Shown here piece by piece: positions 18,589 through 28,324 of a DNA stretch of 64,000 nt. The notes beneath the pieces are model-generated. The model was not told the origin of the DNA, did not search any database, and was given only the letters and a program-made list of their open reading frames with translations. Within the stretch, counting starts at the first letter, position 1. The number at the start of each line of letters is the position of its first letter. The translations under genes were made by a program, and so were the position numbers. Origin of the DNA: Bacteroidaceae bacterium (lineage in GTDB: Bacteria; Bacteroidota; Bacteroidia; Bacteroidales; Bacteroidaceae); NCBI GenBank assembly GCA_017965425.1, contig JAGCPY010000067.1, positions 186,001-250,000 of the forward strand, written 5' to 3'.

Positions 18589-20223
18589 ATGAAAACTCGC
18601 TTTTTTCCGACCTTACTGATGACCATCCTGTTCTGTGCATCTGCCACGTCACAGAAGAAGGAACAGACGGGATTTGACATTTCGCGTAATCTGGAGATAT
18701 TCACAGACATCTACCGCCAGCTCGATATGTTTTATGTCGATACACTATCCGCAGACACTGCCGTCCGCTGGGCGATTGACGGGATGCTATCCGAAATAGA
18801 CCCCTACACCGTTTTCTATCCCAACGACGATCAGGATGACCTCAAGCGCTTGGCCACGGGTCGCTATGCAGGCATCGGTGCCCTCATTCGTCCCTACAAG
18901 AAGGAGGACAGGACTGCTATCGAGGAACCTTATGAGCATTGTCCGGCACAGGAGGCTGGCGTTCGAGCGGGTGACGTCATCCTGACAATCGACGGAAAGG
19001 ATACCAAAGGATGGCCACTCGGAAAAGTAAGCGAGAACCTGCGAGGAGAAGCGGGCACGACATTTGAACTGCGTGTGCAGCGGCCTGGCATCAAGAAGCC
19101 TCTTGCCTTCAAGATTACACGTCGTCAGATTCAACAACCTTGCCTACCGTGGTACAGCATCGTGGATGAGGAAAATCATGTGGGCTATCTCTATCTCACG
19201 GAGTTCACCGACCAAAGTGCCCGTGAAGTACGCCACGCCATCCTCGACATGAAGCAACATGGGATGCAGCGACTGATCATGGACTTGCGTGATAATGGCG
19301 GCGGATCGGTGAGCGAAGCTGTGGAAATCGTTGGTTTTTTTGTCCCACGTGGCAGTTTGGTCGTTTCTACTAAGGGCAAGTTACCCACAACCTGCCATGA
19401 CTACCAAACTCCAGCAGAACCCATCGACACCCTTATGCCTATTGCCGTGCTGGTCAATGGACATACAGCTTCCGCAGCTGAAATCGTCAGCGGTGCTTTA
19501 CAGGATATGGACAGAGCTGTCATCCTTGGACAACGCACATTCGGGAAGGGACTTGTACAAGCAATCCGTGAAGTGCCATATCGTGGTCAGCTTAAAATTA
19601 CAACTGCCCGCTACCACATCCCCTCCGGTCGTTGCATCCAAGCTTACGACTACCGCCACCGTACCGCAGACGGGGCAGCTAAGTCATTGCCAGATAGCCT
19701 GACACGCGAATTCCGTACTCGGTTGGGACGAATTGTCCGCGACGGAGGAGGTATTTTGCCAGATAGCATCCTTGACGCAGACTCTGTCCCCACTATGCTC
19801 TACGACCTCTACAACTCCGATCCTTTCTTTGACTATGTGACGGATTATGCGGCACAGCATGAAAGCATCCCTGCACCAGGATTATACCGACTTTCGGATG
19901 AAGATTATGAGGAGTTCTGTGACCGAATTGCTAAAAGCGACTTCACTTATAATGGTCGAACAGCTGCAGCACTAACACAACTGCGCCAGCTGGCTCGCTT
20001 TGAGGGAAGAATGGAAGCCACACAGCAGGAATTTGACGCACTCGAAGCCAAACTGAAGAAGAACGACCTCGCCACCGACTTGAGACGATTCAGAGAACAT
20101 ATTCAACCTTATCTCGAAGCGGAAATCGTCAGCCGTTACCACTTCCAACGAGGTGCACTGCAACAGCAGATGCACAACGATAAGGGCGTGAAGCGAGCCA
20201 TCGAATGTCTAAAAAACAAATAA
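18589..20223 (+). CDS. S41 C-terminal processing peptidase
   Basis: 544 aa with a signal peptide (MKTRFFPTLLMTILFCASATS). A PDZ domain spans about residues 110-190 (AQEAGVRAGDVILTIDGKDT), followed by the protease core with YLTEF and LRDNGGG. The catalytic Ser is S295 (GHTASAAEIVSG) and Lys K320 (GQRTFGKGLVQ); the 25-residue spacing is that of Tsp/CtpA proteases. The C-terminal 150 residues are helical and of unknown role. Likely periplasmic. It lies between the PfkB kinase and a thioredoxin-like lipoprotein, with gaps of 11 and 9 bases, suggesting one operon. Confidence 0.93.
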   Translation: MKTRFFPTLLMTILFCASATSQKKEQTGFDISRNLEIFTDIYRQLDMFYVDTLSADTAVRWAIDGMLSEIDPYTVFYPNDDQDDLKRLATGRYAGIGALIRPYKKEDRTAIEEPYEHCPAQEAGVRAGDVILTIDGKDTKGWPLGKVSENLRGEAGTTFELRVQRPGIKKPLAFKITRRQIQQPCLPWYSIVDEENHVGYLYLTEFTDQSAREVRHAILDMKQHGMQRLIMDLRDNGGGSVSEAVEIVGFFVPRGSLVVSTKGKLPTTCHDYQTPAEPIDTLMPIAVLVNGHTASAAEIVSGALQDMDRAVILGQRTFGKGLVQAIREVPYRGQLKITTARYHIPSGRCIQAYDYRHRTADGAAKSLPDSLTREFRTRLGRIVRDGGGILPDSILDADSVPTMLYDLYNSDPFFDYVTDYAAQHESIPAPGLYRLSDEDYEEFCDRIAKSDFTYNGRTAAALTQLRQLARFEGRMEATQQEFDALEAKLKKNDLATDLRRFREHIQPYLEAEIVSRYHFQRGALQQQMHNDKGVKRAIECLKNK

Positions 20224-20232
20224 CGTCAAGAT

Positions 20233-21444
20233 ATGAGGAAAAGAAAAGCCCAACAAACCAACCAGAACATTCTCAAAGGAATTGTAGCGATGGCACTCAT
20301 CGTCCTGCTGGTCTGCTACCTGTTTCTTACTATGGTCAGCTGTTCACCAACTGGCCCATGCTTTCGAGTTGAAGGAAACATTTCGGATGCCGAAGATTCG
20401 ACCCTCGTACTGGAGGTCATGGCCATGGATGGCATCCACCCTTTGGATTCCATTTGTTTAGGTCCAGACGGATCTTTTGCCTTTACAGCACCCGCCGACA
20501 CCAGTACTGCACCTGAATTCTACCGACTACGCATCGGGCAGAAAATCATTAACTTCGTGGTGGATTCATTGGAAACCATCTGCGTTACCGCTCCTTTCAA
20601 CAAAATGACGACGGACTATGAAATACAAGGTAATGAGGCGTCACGCACCATGAAGACCATCTCACTCACGTGCATTCAACTTCAGCAACAAATTACACAC
20701 TTACAGCAGGAAGGAACTCTTTCCTATTTGGAAAAGACTGACCGACTCCAACAGCTGATTAACGACTATAAACAGTTGCTGAAACAAGACTTCATCCTTC
20801 GAGACCCATCGTCACCAGCTGCCTACTTCGCCCTCTTTCAAACAGTTGGAGGCATATTGCTCTTCAATCCTGAAACAGACAGAAGCGATGTTCAGTATTT
20901 TGCCGCAGTAGCCACACAATGGGATTTCCTCTACCCTGGCACACTGCGTACTGAGAACTTGAAGAACATCGCCCTCAGGGGACTGAAAAACACTAGAAAA
21001 CCACAGCCCTTGGAGATTCAGCTCAGCGGAGATAAGATTCAAGAAACTGGCATTATTGACTTTGGATTTCCAGATATTCGCGGTTGCGAACGTCGTCTCT
21101 CAGACTTTCATGAGAACGTGGTGTTGCTCGACTTCACAGCCTATAGCTTGCCACAAAGCCAGCAACGCATTCTCGAATTACGAGAACTCTATGAAAAATA
21201 TCACCACCGTGGATTAGAGATTTATCAAGTATCTCTTGACCCTGATGAGCATTATTGGAAGACCATGTGCGAGTCATTGCCGTGGGTTTGCGTCTATTGT
21301 ACTGAAGGCATCAACAATGACATGATACGGCTTTACGGCATCCAGTCATTGCCCAGTTTTTTCATCATTGCACGGGGATCCGAGATGAAAGCACGGGGCG
21401 AAAGCATCAAAGACCTGAGAAAAGCCATCGAAGAAGAATTATAA
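20233..21444 (+). CDS. DUF4369/thioredoxin-like lipoprotein without CXXC
   Basis: 403 aa. A membrane segment ends in a lipobox-like MVSC (residue about 37), so a periplasm-facing lipoprotein is likely. A DUF4369-like beta domain (about 45-140) and a helical middle are followed by a thioredoxin fold (about 275-400). In place of the usual WCxxC after VVLLDF, the sequence reads TAYSLPQSQQR, so the redox cysteines are absent. Downstream fold markers remain (LEIYQVSLDPDEHYWK, LPSFFII with the cis-Pro). The protein probably acts as a scaffold or binding protein rather than a disulfide reductase. Relatives with the same loss occur in Bacteroides, from memory. Confidence 0.8.
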   Translation: MRKRKAQQTNQNILKGIVAMALIVLLVCYLFLTMVSCSPTGPCFRVEGNISDAEDSTLVLEVMAMDGIHPLDSICLGPDGSFAFTAPADTSTAPEFYRLRIGQKIINFVVDSLETICVTAPFNKMTTDYEIQGNEASRTMKTISLTCIQLQQQITHLQQEGTLSYLEKTDRLQQLINDYKQLLKQDFILRDPSSPAAYFALFQTVGGILLFNPETDRSDVQYFAAVATQWDFLYPGTLRTENLKNIALRGLKNTRKPQPLEIQLSGDKIQETGIIDFGFPDIRGCERRLSDFHENVVLLDFTAYSLPQSQQRILELRELYEKYHHRGLEIYQVSLDPDEHYWKTMCESLPWVCVYCTEGINNDMIRLYGIQSLPSFFIIARGSEMKARGESIKDLRKAIEEEL

Positions 21445-21551
21445 GTTTTCATTGAATGAAGATTTGACCCGTTCGGCATCTTTTTAAGGAAAAAAGAGGG
21501 GTAAATAGTAAAAAAAACCTAAAAGCTTGCTCTTGGTTCAAAGTTTATTCT

Positions 21552-21559
21552 TACCTTTG
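21552..21559 (+). promoter_or_regulatory. -7 box before greA
   Basis: TACCTTTG fits TAnnTTTG, with TTG at 21527-21529 at slightly long spacing. The leader is about 95 bases. Confidence 0.6.
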
Positions 21560-21574
21560 CTCCCGCAAACAGCA

Positions 21575-21621
21575 AAAGTTGCAAAAAGGGTTCCGTGTAA
21601 AAGCGGAGTCCTTTTGCTTTT
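21575..21621 (+). promoter_or_regulatory. Hairpin in greA leader
   Basis: GCAAAAAGGGTTCCG (from 21581) can pair with CGGAGTCCTTTTGC (to 21617) around a short loop, with G-U pairs and one bulge. It lies in the predicted untranslated leader. No named RNA class recognised. Confidence 0.4.
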
Positions 21622-21662
21622 GTCTGCCCTTAGAATAACAATACTAAAAACCAAAAGAATAC

Positions 21663-22133
21663 ATGGCTTACATGACCCAGAAGGGCTACGATAAACTTGT
21701 AGCCGAGCTCCAGCAACTCGAAGCTGTTGAGCGTCCAAAAGCAGCTGCCGCCATTGCCGAAGCACGTGACAAAGGCGACCTGAGTGAAAACGCCGAATAC
21801 GATGCCGCCAAAGAGGCACAAGGCCTACTCGAAATGAAAATCACTCAGCTCAAGGCCACTATAGCTGATGCCAAGATCATTGATACCAGCAAGTTGAATG
21901 CCGATACCGTTCAAATCCTATGCCACGTTGAGCTGCGCAATGTTAAGAACAATGCCAAGATGGCTTATACAATTGTCAGTGAGACCGAGGCTAATCTTCG
22001 TGAAGGAAAGATCAGCGTCAAGACTCCCATTGCACAAGGACTGCTTGGCAAGAAGGTCGGCGAAATTGCCGAAATCAAAGTTCCACAGGGTATCATTCAT
22101 CTGGAAGTTCTCAGCATCAAGTTTGAAGAATAG
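21663..22133 (+). CDS. greA: Transcription elongation factor GreA
   Basis: 156 aa, standard for GreA, which rescues backtracked RNA polymerase by stimulating transcript cleavage. The N-terminal coiled coil carries the acidic tip (GDLSENAEYDAAKE), and the C-terminal FKBP-like domain has TPIAQGLLGKKVGE. The HIT gene begins two bases after the stop, so the pair is cotranscribed. Confidence 0.97.
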   Translation: MAYMTQKGYDKLVAELQQLEAVERPKAAAAIAEARDKGDLSENAEYDAAKEAQGLLEMKITQLKATIADAKIIDTSKLNADTVQILCHVELRNVKNNAKMAYTIVSETEANLREGKISVKTPIAQGLLGKKVGEIAEIKVPQGIIHLEVLSIKFEE

Positions 22134-22135
22134 TT

Positions 22136-22540
22136 ATGGCTTCTATTTTCTCTAAGATTGCAGCTGGCGATATTCCCAGCTATAAGTGTGCTGAGACCAG
22201 CGATTTCTATGCTTTCCTTGATATCAACCCACTTGTGAAAGGACATACGCTCGTAATACCCCGTCGGGAAGTCGATTACATTTTTGACCTTACAGATGAG
22301 GAGATTGCACGTTTACACGTTTTTGCAGCACGCGTAGCACGTGCCATCAAGGAGGTCATTCCCTGTGTGAAAGTGGGTGAGGCCGTTCTTGGGCTGGAAG
22401 TTCCCCATGCTCACATCCACCTCATTCCCATGCAGAACGAGCGTGACATGCTTTTCAGCAATCCCAAATTGCAATTGCCCGCTGAGGAAATGCAAGCTGT
22501 CGCTGATTCTATCCTTGCCGCATTCAACCGGCAATCCTGA
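22136..22540 (+). CDS. HIT family hydrolase (HINT-like)
   Basis: 134 aa. The histidine triad HAHIHLIP is intact near residue 97, with the N-terminal CAETSDFYAFLDINP typical of HINT/YcfF proteins. These hydrolyse nucleoside phosphoramidates or acyl-adenylates; the actual substrate is unknown. greA immediately upstream is a common neighbour in this phylum. Confidence 0.93.
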   Translation: MASIFSKIAAGDIPSYKCAETSDFYAFLDINPLVKGHTLVIPRREVDYIFDLTDEEIARLHVFAARVARAIKEVIPCVKVGEAVLGLEVPHAHIHLIPMQNERDMLFSNPKLQLPAEEMQAVADSILAAFNRQS

Positions 22541-22560
22541 CCTTTTGTCGGACGACACTC

Positions 22561-23781
22561 ATGCCCAATGACGCAACCCTCGACTTCATACGCTGCCACG
22601 CGGAAGATGATGTCCGCAAGTTGGCATTGACTCAAGCACCGAAGGGTGTGGACTTGCGTCTGGCACTCATACAGATAGAAGGGAGAAAGCTTACTGCTCA
22701 CAAACTGCCCACTTGGTCGCAGACCGAAGGCATCTTGTTTCCTCCACGTCTCTCGTTAGAACAATGTTCCAGCGAAGCCACTGCAGCCTATAAGCGCGCT
22801 ATTGTCAGCCGACTTATAGGCTGTAGTTGTTTGTCTTCAACCTCGTTTATCGATCTGACAGCAGGCTTTGGTGTCGATTTTGTTGCTTTAGCACCGCTAT
22901 TCTCACATGCTGTTTTTGTAGATCGGCAGGCAGAACTGTGTGAACTTGCTCACCACAACTTTCCTCTTTTTGGGCTGAACAAGGTGGATATCCGTTGCAG
23001 CTATGCTGAGGATGTTCTGAACAGCTACAGTCAACAACCGACTGCTGATGAACCGCCGTTCACAGTCCTTATGATAGACCCCGCACGCCGTGATGCCGTT
23101 GGACGTAAGGTTGCTCTCATCGAAGACTGTACACCCGATGTCTGCGCGCTGCAAGACCAATTACGTTCCTTAGCCCGCTATGTGGTTGTCAAGCTCTCGC
23201 CCATGCTGGATCTCACGTCTGCCCTACGCAGCCTGCGAGGAGCAATAGAAGCTCATGTCGTCGGTGCCGATGGCGAATGCAAAGAGCTATTAATTATTTT
23301 GGCTAAAGAACATGAAGCAATTCCTATTGACCAAATCCCCATCCACGTAGGTGACTCGCTTCTTTTCACACGTGCCGAGGAAGCTGCGGCTCAATCCGTT
23401 TTCGCATCTCGTCTGGGCACATACCTCTACGAACCGAATGCAAGCATTCTCAAGGCTGGTGCCTTCCGAACCATAGGACTGCGTTATTCATTGGAAAAGC
23501 TGGCCCCGCAGACTCATCTCTATACCAGTGACCACCTTGTCACCGATTTCCCAGGCCGTATATGGTGCATAGCCGCCTCCACCACATTTGCCAAAAGAGA
23601 ATTACGTGAATTCCTTCGTGACGTTCCAGCCGCCGATCTCACCTTGCGTGGTTTCCCCTCCAGCGTGACAGCTCTTCGCCAACAACTGCACATCCGTGAA
23701 GGCGGGAATGTCCATCTGCTCGCCACTACCCTTGCCAACAATCAGCGTTTGCTACTTCGCCTTGCCCCTCCTCATATTTAA
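22561..23781 (+). CDS. SAM-dependent methyltransferase with THUMP-like domain
   Basis: 406 aa. The central Rossmann fold has the SAM loop FIDLTAGFGVDFVALA (about residue 97) and an IDPARRD motif IV (about 179). The N-terminal helical part and the C-terminal THUMP-like region (about 300-400, ending NQRLLLRLAPP) match a Bacteroidetes family of class I methyltransferases. An RNA substrate is suggested by the THUMP-like part; not proven. WbqC starts 19 bases downstream. Confidence 0.85.
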   Translation: MPNDATLDFIRCHAEDDVRKLALTQAPKGVDLRLALIQIEGRKLTAHKLPTWSQTEGILFPPRLSLEQCSSEATAAYKRAIVSRLIGCSCLSSTSFIDLTAGFGVDFVALAPLFSHAVFVDRQAELCELAHHNFPLFGLNKVDIRCSYAEDVLNSYSQQPTADEPPFTVLMIDPARRDAVGRKVALIEDCTPDVCALQDQLRSLARYVVVKLSPMLDLTSALRSLRGAIEAHVVGADGECKELLIILAKEHEAIPIDQIPIHVGDSLLFTRAEEAAAQSVFASRLGTYLYEPNASILKAGAFRTIGLRYSLEKLAPQTHLYTSDHLVTDFPGRIWCIAASTTFAKRELREFLRDVPAADLTLRGFPSSVTALRQQLHIREGGNVHLLATTLANNQRLLLRLAPPHI

Positions 23782-23800
23782 CCTTCTTCTTTTGTCGCTC

Positions 23801-24439
23801 GTGTCAGTTCTTCTTTCTACCGCCTATCTTGCCCCCGTCCTATGGTATGCAGTCCTTGCACACCACAGACATGCCGTTATCGACATTCACGAACACTATA
23901 TCAAGCAAACATACCGCAATCGTTGCCGCATCGTGATGCCAAATGGACCTGTTGACCTTGTTATCCCTATCCAAAACCCATCCAGTCATTCCGCTGTCCG
24001 CGATTTGCGTATTAGCGACCACGGTAACTGGAGGCATCATCACTGGAACGCCCTACGTACAGCATACGGCAAAACGCCTTTCTTTGAATTCTATGCAGAC
24101 GACTTAGCTCCGTTCTATCACGAACGCCGATATGAATTTCTTCTTGATTTCAACGAGGCTTTACACCAAACCATCTGTTCACTCATAGAGCTTGATGTTT
24201 CTACAAAGCACTCAACAACTTACTACAAATCCGAGAGCTCCAATCCCTTTGACGTTGTTGGTGATGGTCTTCACGACTGCCGCGCTCTTTCAGACCCTCA
24301 TACACCTTTGTGCGATGCTCCAGCCCCAGTCTTGAAACCTTATTATCAAGTCTTCGCCCAGCGTCTCGGTTTTCAGCCTAACATGAGTATGATAGATCTC
24401 TTATTCAATATGGGGCCTGAAAGTATTCTCGTTCTTTAG
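23801..24439 (+). CDS. WbqC family protein
   Basis: 212 aa from a GTG at 23801. The family N-terminus begins right there (VLLSTAYLAPVLWY), while earlier in-frame codons overlap the methyltransferase gene; TTG at 23792 is an alternative. Conserved segments include HYIKQTYRNRC and SDHGNWRHHHWNALRTAYGKTPFFE. WbqC-like proteins are linked to polysaccharide synthesis in some clusters, but the biochemical role is unknown. The gene ends 12 bases before the convergent dgt stop. Confidence 0.85.
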   Translation: MSVLLSTAYLAPVLWYAVLAHHRHAVIDIHEHYIKQTYRNRCRIVMPNGPVDLVIPIQNPSSHSAVRDLRISDHGNWRHHHWNALRTAYGKTPFFEFYADDLAPFYHERRYEFLLDFNEALHQTICSLIELDVSTKHSTTYYKSESSNPFDVVGDGLHDCRALSDPHTPLCDAPAPVLKPYYQVFAQRLGFQPNMSMIDLLFNMGPESILVL

Positions 24440-24451
24440 AATCTGTTCATG

Positions 24452-25813
24452 TCAGATGATGGGGAAACTCATGCCGTTAATTTTTCGATAGAGGTCGAGC
24501 GCATAGACATCTGTCATTCCAGAGATATAGTCAAGGACAGCCATGAGTCGGTCATAAAGACGAGGGGCATGAATCTGATACTGTGGTGAGACACGATTGA
24601 GCAAAAGTTGTGAATAAGCTCGTTCTGGATGAGTGACGGCTTCTACCATCAAGTCTATCAGAAAAGACATGACGCGGAAACCTGCGAGTTCTATATCTAC
24701 GACATCTTTGGAATGGTAGATATGACTAAAGCTCGTTTTGACACACTGGTCATAAGCCTTTCGGGGAATTTCTGAAATATGTTGGATAAGGGTACCTGTG
24801 AACTTTCCGCTCAGGATTTCCTCTTCGTTCTCAACAAACACACGGACACATTCACTTTCCAACGCGTTAATCACTGAAGACCTAAGGTAAACAATCTGCT
24901 CGTTCACGTCGCGGACATCCAAATGCGACAGGTTGCTGGCGATTTCATCACGTCGTTCTGGCGTGAAGTATGCCATCAGCATTTCACGGGTATCTTCGGT
25001 GGATATGATTTTCAACTTGTGAGCATCTTCAAGGTCCATAATCTCGTAGCAAATGTCATCGGCAGCTTCCACCAGATAAACTAACGGGAAGCGTGTGTAG
25101 CGTACGGTATCTGGTGGACTGGGAAGTTGAAAAACGCCCAATTCATCGGCTATTTCTCGAAAGTCAGCTTCCTCAGCCTCGAAGAATCCGAATTTCTGAT
25201 GGTCGCCAGCGAGATTGCTTGAAAACGGATACTTCACGATGCTGGCGAGTGTGCTATACGTCATCACGAATCCTCCGGGACGCCTTCCCTCAAAATGATG
25301 CGTCAAGAGCCGAAAAGCGTTGGCATTTCCGTCGAAGTGTGTCAGGTCTTCCCACTGTCGCGGGGTGAGTCTGTCTCCTGTTGTCTCATCCACATAGGTA
25401 CGCAACCATCTGCCTTTTCCTTCGCTAAAATAGGTGGCAATGGCCTTCTCGCCCGAATGTCCAAAAGGCGGGTTGCCGAGGTCATGAGCCAGACAAGCTG
25501 CGCACACGATGCTGCCCATTTCAGAAAGATGTGTATCACGCAGATTCGGGTGTCGCTCCAGTAACAGGCGGGCGACATCGTTGCCAAGCGATCGTCCGAC
25601 GCTGGAAACTTCCAAACTGTGGGTAAGACGATTGTGGACAAAGATGCTTCCTGGCAGAGGAAACACCTGCGTCTTGTTCTGTAGCCGCCGGAAAGGAGCC
25701 GAGAAGATCAGACGGTCATAATCGCGCTGAAATTCCGTGCGGTCGTCACGAGCCTGTTGTTGACTCCCCAGCCCCAGTCGCTTGCTACTTAATAGTTGTG
25801 CCCAGTTCATCAT
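24452..25813 (-). CDS. dgt: Deoxyguanosinetriphosphate triphosphohydrolase
   Basis: 453 aa from ATG 25813 (a second ATG follows at 25810). It is an HD-domain enzyme that removes triphosphate from dGTP or other dNTPs. Visible are RRLQNKTQVFPL, RLTHSLEVSSVGRS and the HD motif ACLAHDLGNPPFGHSGE; the mid-region YLVEAADDICYEIMDLED completes the site. The frame extends to 25843, but a -7 box at 25823-25830 overlaps those codons, so the shorter start is preferred. It is divergent from dut, another dNTP-pool enzyme. Confidence 0.93.
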   Translation of the reverse strand: MMNWAQLLSSKRLGLGSQQQARDDRTEFQRDYDRLIFSAPFRRLQNKTQVFPLPGSIFVHNRLTHSLEVSSVGRSLGNDVARLLLERHPNLRDTHLSEMGSIVCAACLAHDLGNPPFGHSGEKAIATYFSEGKGRWLRTYVDETTGDRLTPRQWEDLTHFDGNANAFRLLTHHFEGRRPGGFVMTYSTLASIVKYPFSSNLAGDHQKFGFFEAEEADFREIADELGVFQLPSPPDTVRYTRFPLVYLVEAADDICYEIMDLEDAHKLKIISTEDTREMLMAYFTPERRDEIASNLSHLDVRDVNEQIVYLRSSVINALESECVRVFVENEEEILSGKFTGTLIQHISEIPRKAYDQCVKTSFSHIYHSKDVVDIELAGFRVMSFLIDLMVEAVTHPERAYSQLLLNRVSPQYQIHAPRLYDRLMAVLDYISGMTDVYALDLYRKINGMSFPII

Positions 25814-25822
25814 ATCTGGCCG

Positions 25823-25830
25823 CAAAGGTA
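25823..25830 (-). promoter_or_regulatory. -7 box of dgt
   Basis: TACCTTTG on the minus strand, nine bases before ATG 25813. The -33 position has no TTTG. The leader would be very short. Confidence 0.55.
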
Positions 25831-25968
25831 CGGATTTATTCACAATACATCACCTACAAATCAACATTATTTCCTCCAAGCATCCCTTCCTTAAGCAAAA
25901 AATAAGGAAATCAGCACCCACAAAAGCGAATAAATGTAAATTAAAGTGGATGAATGGTGAATTATCCG

Positions 25969-25976
25969 TACCTTTG
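25969..25976 (+). promoter_or_regulatory. -7 box of dut operon
   Basis: TACCTTTG fits TAnnTTTG, 20 bases before the dut ATG; the -33 element is not clear. Confidence 0.55.
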
Positions 25977-25996
25977 TCGGCAAATTCAATCTGCGT

Positions 25997-26434
25997 ATGA
26001 TACACATTCCGATTGTCAACCGTTCCCACCATCCCCTGCCCGCCTATGCCACAACTTGTTCGGCGGGAATGGACTTACGTGCAAACCTTACAGAGCCTAT
26101 CGTACTTGCCCCCATGCAGCGGGTGTTAGTCCCAACGGGATTATTCATTGCCCTGCCCGAAGGCACCGAAGCACAAGTACGTCCTCGCAGTGGATTGGCC
26201 ATCAAACATGGCGTCACCGTGTTGAATGCTCCAGGCACCATCGATGCCGACTATCGAGGTGAGGTCTGCGTGATTCTTGTCAACTTGTCATCCGAACCAT
26301 TTACCATCAATGATGGCGAACGCATCGCCCAAATGGTCATTGCACGCCATGAGCAGACAAGTTGGCAACCTGTGGAACAGCTGGATGAGACGGAGCGTGG
26401 TGCAGGCGGTTTCGGACATAGCGGAAAGAACTGA
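25997..26434 (+). CDS. dut: dUTP diphosphatase
   Basis: 145 aa, homotrimeric dUTPase that keeps dUTP out of DNA and supplies dUMP. The five motifs are in order: AGMDLRA (1), RSGLA (3 core, [11 protein letters not shown]), [10 protein letters not shown] (uracil-binding loop), GERIAQMVI (4) and the C-terminal [11 protein letters not shown] (5, closing over the active site). It starts the operon dut-TPR-DUF4292-EnvC, an arrangement common in Bacteroidetes. Confidence 0.97.
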   Translation: MIHIPIVNRSHHPLPAYATTCSAGMDLRANLTEPIVLAPMQRVLVPTGLFIALPEGTEAQVRPRSGLAIKHGVTVLNAPGTIDADYRGEVCVILVNLSSEPFTINDGERIAQMVIARHEQTSWQPVEQLDETERGAGGFGHSGKN

Positions 26435-26448
26435 ATCTCAAAGATATC

Positions 26449-28314
26449 ATGATGCGCAGGGCTGCAAAATCTGGAATGGACTTCTGGTCGTGGACACGAT
26501 CAGCCGTTTTCCTGTTGCTGCTGCTGCCATTCCTTTCCGGTTGCAAGACCAAGAAGGGAACCATCCGAGAGGAATCACAAGCCCTCTCTCCTTCTTTGGT
26601 GACCAACCGACCGCCTTCAAGCTTTTCTCAGCTTCCCCTGAGCGACCAACGACGGCTGGAATACCTATATTTGGAAGCCAACCGTCTGAAAATGGAAGAC
26701 AACCACGCTGCCGCGTTCGATCTCTTTGAACACTGTCTGGAAATCGACCCCGACATCCCCGAAGTCTTGTACTCTTTGGCCATTTACCGCCAGTTGATGC
26801 GACAAGACACAACTGCCGTTCGCCTGCTGCATCGTGCCGCAGAACTCGACCCCCTGAATACTTATTATTTGGAAGCGTTGGCCAGCTACTATCTTGACCA
26901 CAGACGTGTTGAAGACGCACTGCCCCACTTGGAACAGTTGGCAAAACTGCAACCCAGACGCTCCGATGTCCTCTCACAATTAGTCAATAGCTACAGCAGT
27001 CTCAGTCGTCCAACCGATGCCATCCGCGTCCTTGACCGTATCGAACTGCTCGAAGGCAAGATGGCCTCGGTCAGCTACCGCAAGTTCGGCCTTTACAAAG
27101 AACTGGGCGACGAGAAGAAGGCCTTTGCCGAACTGGAGGCATTATGCAACGAATACCCCCACGAGATGAGCTACCGTCTGGCAATCGGCAACCAATTGCT
27201 CCAAGCCAACCGCTTCGACGAGGCACAAAAGGTCTATGACCAAGTGCGGCAAATCGACCCGGATAACGATGCCTTAAAGCTTTCCATGCTGGAACTCTAC
27301 CGCCAGACGAGCGACGACGCACGCTATGAACAAATGCGTGACTCTCTGCTTTTCAGCGAACATACCGCTCCGCAGATGCGGATGGTGTTGCTGCGCAATT
27401 ACATCTCCGATGAAATGGCGAACGACATCACAGGCCGCCAACGTGTTCAATCGGCCTTCCAGCACCTGCGCCAGCAGATGCCGCGCGACCTCGACCTGTT
27501 GCAACTGCAAGCTGCTTATCTGGCCACCTACGAGCGTGCAAACGATAGCGCCTTCGTTGCCGTGATGGATCGCGTCAACGAACTCGAACCAGCCAACACG
27601 CAGGCGCTTTTCTATCTCATCCAGTACTATGGCGAACACAAGCAGTTCCAGCGTCTCGAAGACATCTGCCGACGCGGCGTACTGACTCATCCCGAGGAGC
27701 TCGTCTGTCATTTCTACCTGGGCATCGCCTGCTACCAACAAGAGAAGAAGGCCGAAGCCTTGAAAGCCTTCCAAGACGGTATCGTTCAGAAAACCGAGGA
27801 AAGCCGACCGACAATGGTCGCAGAGCTCTACAGTCTCATGGGCGAAGTGCTGCATGAGATGGGGCGTGAGGAGGAGGCTTTTGCCGCCTACGATTCCTGC
27901 CTTGTATATCAAGACGACAATGTGGGATGCCTCAACAACTATGCCTACTTCCTTTCACTGCGCAACCAGCAACTCGACAAGGCCGAGGAGATGAGCTATC
28001 GCACCATCCGCCTCGAACCAGACAACAAGACCTACCTCGACACATACGCTTGGATTCTCTTCATGAAAGAACGGTATGGCGAAGCCCAAATCTACATCGA
28101 CCGAGTCTGCCCGCCCACGGCCACGGATTCTGCCTTGCTCTCCGACCCCAGTCTCTCTGGCGTCGTGATGGAACATGCGGGCGACATCGCGGCCAAAAAC
28201 GGTAACGCCGAACAGGCTCTCCGCTTCTGGAAGCTGGCAGAACAGGCTGGCGGAACGGGCATTACCGCTTTGCTGCCAAAGAAAATCAAGCTGAAGAAAT
28301 ACGTCAACAAATAA
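26449..28314 (+). CDS. TPR-repeat lipoprotein
   Basis: 621 aa. Signal peptide with lipobox (FLLLLLPFLSGC, Cys near residue 32) places it in the periplasm, probably on the outer membrane. From about residue 65 on it is a series of tetratricopeptide repeats (e.g. NHAAAFDLFEHCLEIDPDIP, DALPHLEQLAKLQPR, AQKVYDQVRQIDPDND, EEAFAAYDSCLVYQ). Such proteins scaffold complexes; the partner is unknown. It lies between dut and a DUF4292 lipoprotein and likely shares their transcript. Alternative ATGs a few codons in do not alter the signal. Confidence 0.85.
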   Translation: MMRRAAKSGMDFWSWTRSAVFLLLLLPFLSGCKTKKGTIREESQALSPSLVTNRPPSSFSQLPLSDQRRLEYLYLEANRLKMEDNHAAAFDLFEHCLEIDPDIPEVLYSLAIYRQLMRQDTTAVRLLHRAAELDPLNTYYLEALASYYLDHRRVEDALPHLEQLAKLQPRRSDVLSQLVNSYSSLSRPTDAIRVLDRIELLEGKMASVSYRKFGLYKELGDEKKAFAELEALCNEYPHEMSYRLAIGNQLLQANRFDEAQKVYDQVRQIDPDNDALKLSMLELYRQTSDDARYEQMRDSLLFSEHTAPQMRMVLLRNYISDEMANDITGRQRVQSAFQHLRQQMPRDLDLLQLQAAYLATYERANDSAFVAVMDRVNELEPANTQALFYLIQYYGEHKQFQRLEDICRRGVLTHPEELVCHFYLGIACYQQEKKAEALKAFQDGIVQKTEESRPTMVAELYSLMGEVLHEMGREEEAFAAYDSCLVYQDDNVGCLNNYAYFLSLRNQQLDKAEEMSYRTIRLEPDNKTYLDTYAWILFMKERYGEAQIYIDRVCPPTATDSALLSDPSLSGVVMEHAGDIAAKNGNAEQALRFWKLAEQAGGTGITALLPKKIKLKKYVNK

Positions 28315-28324
28315 AAAAGGAAAC

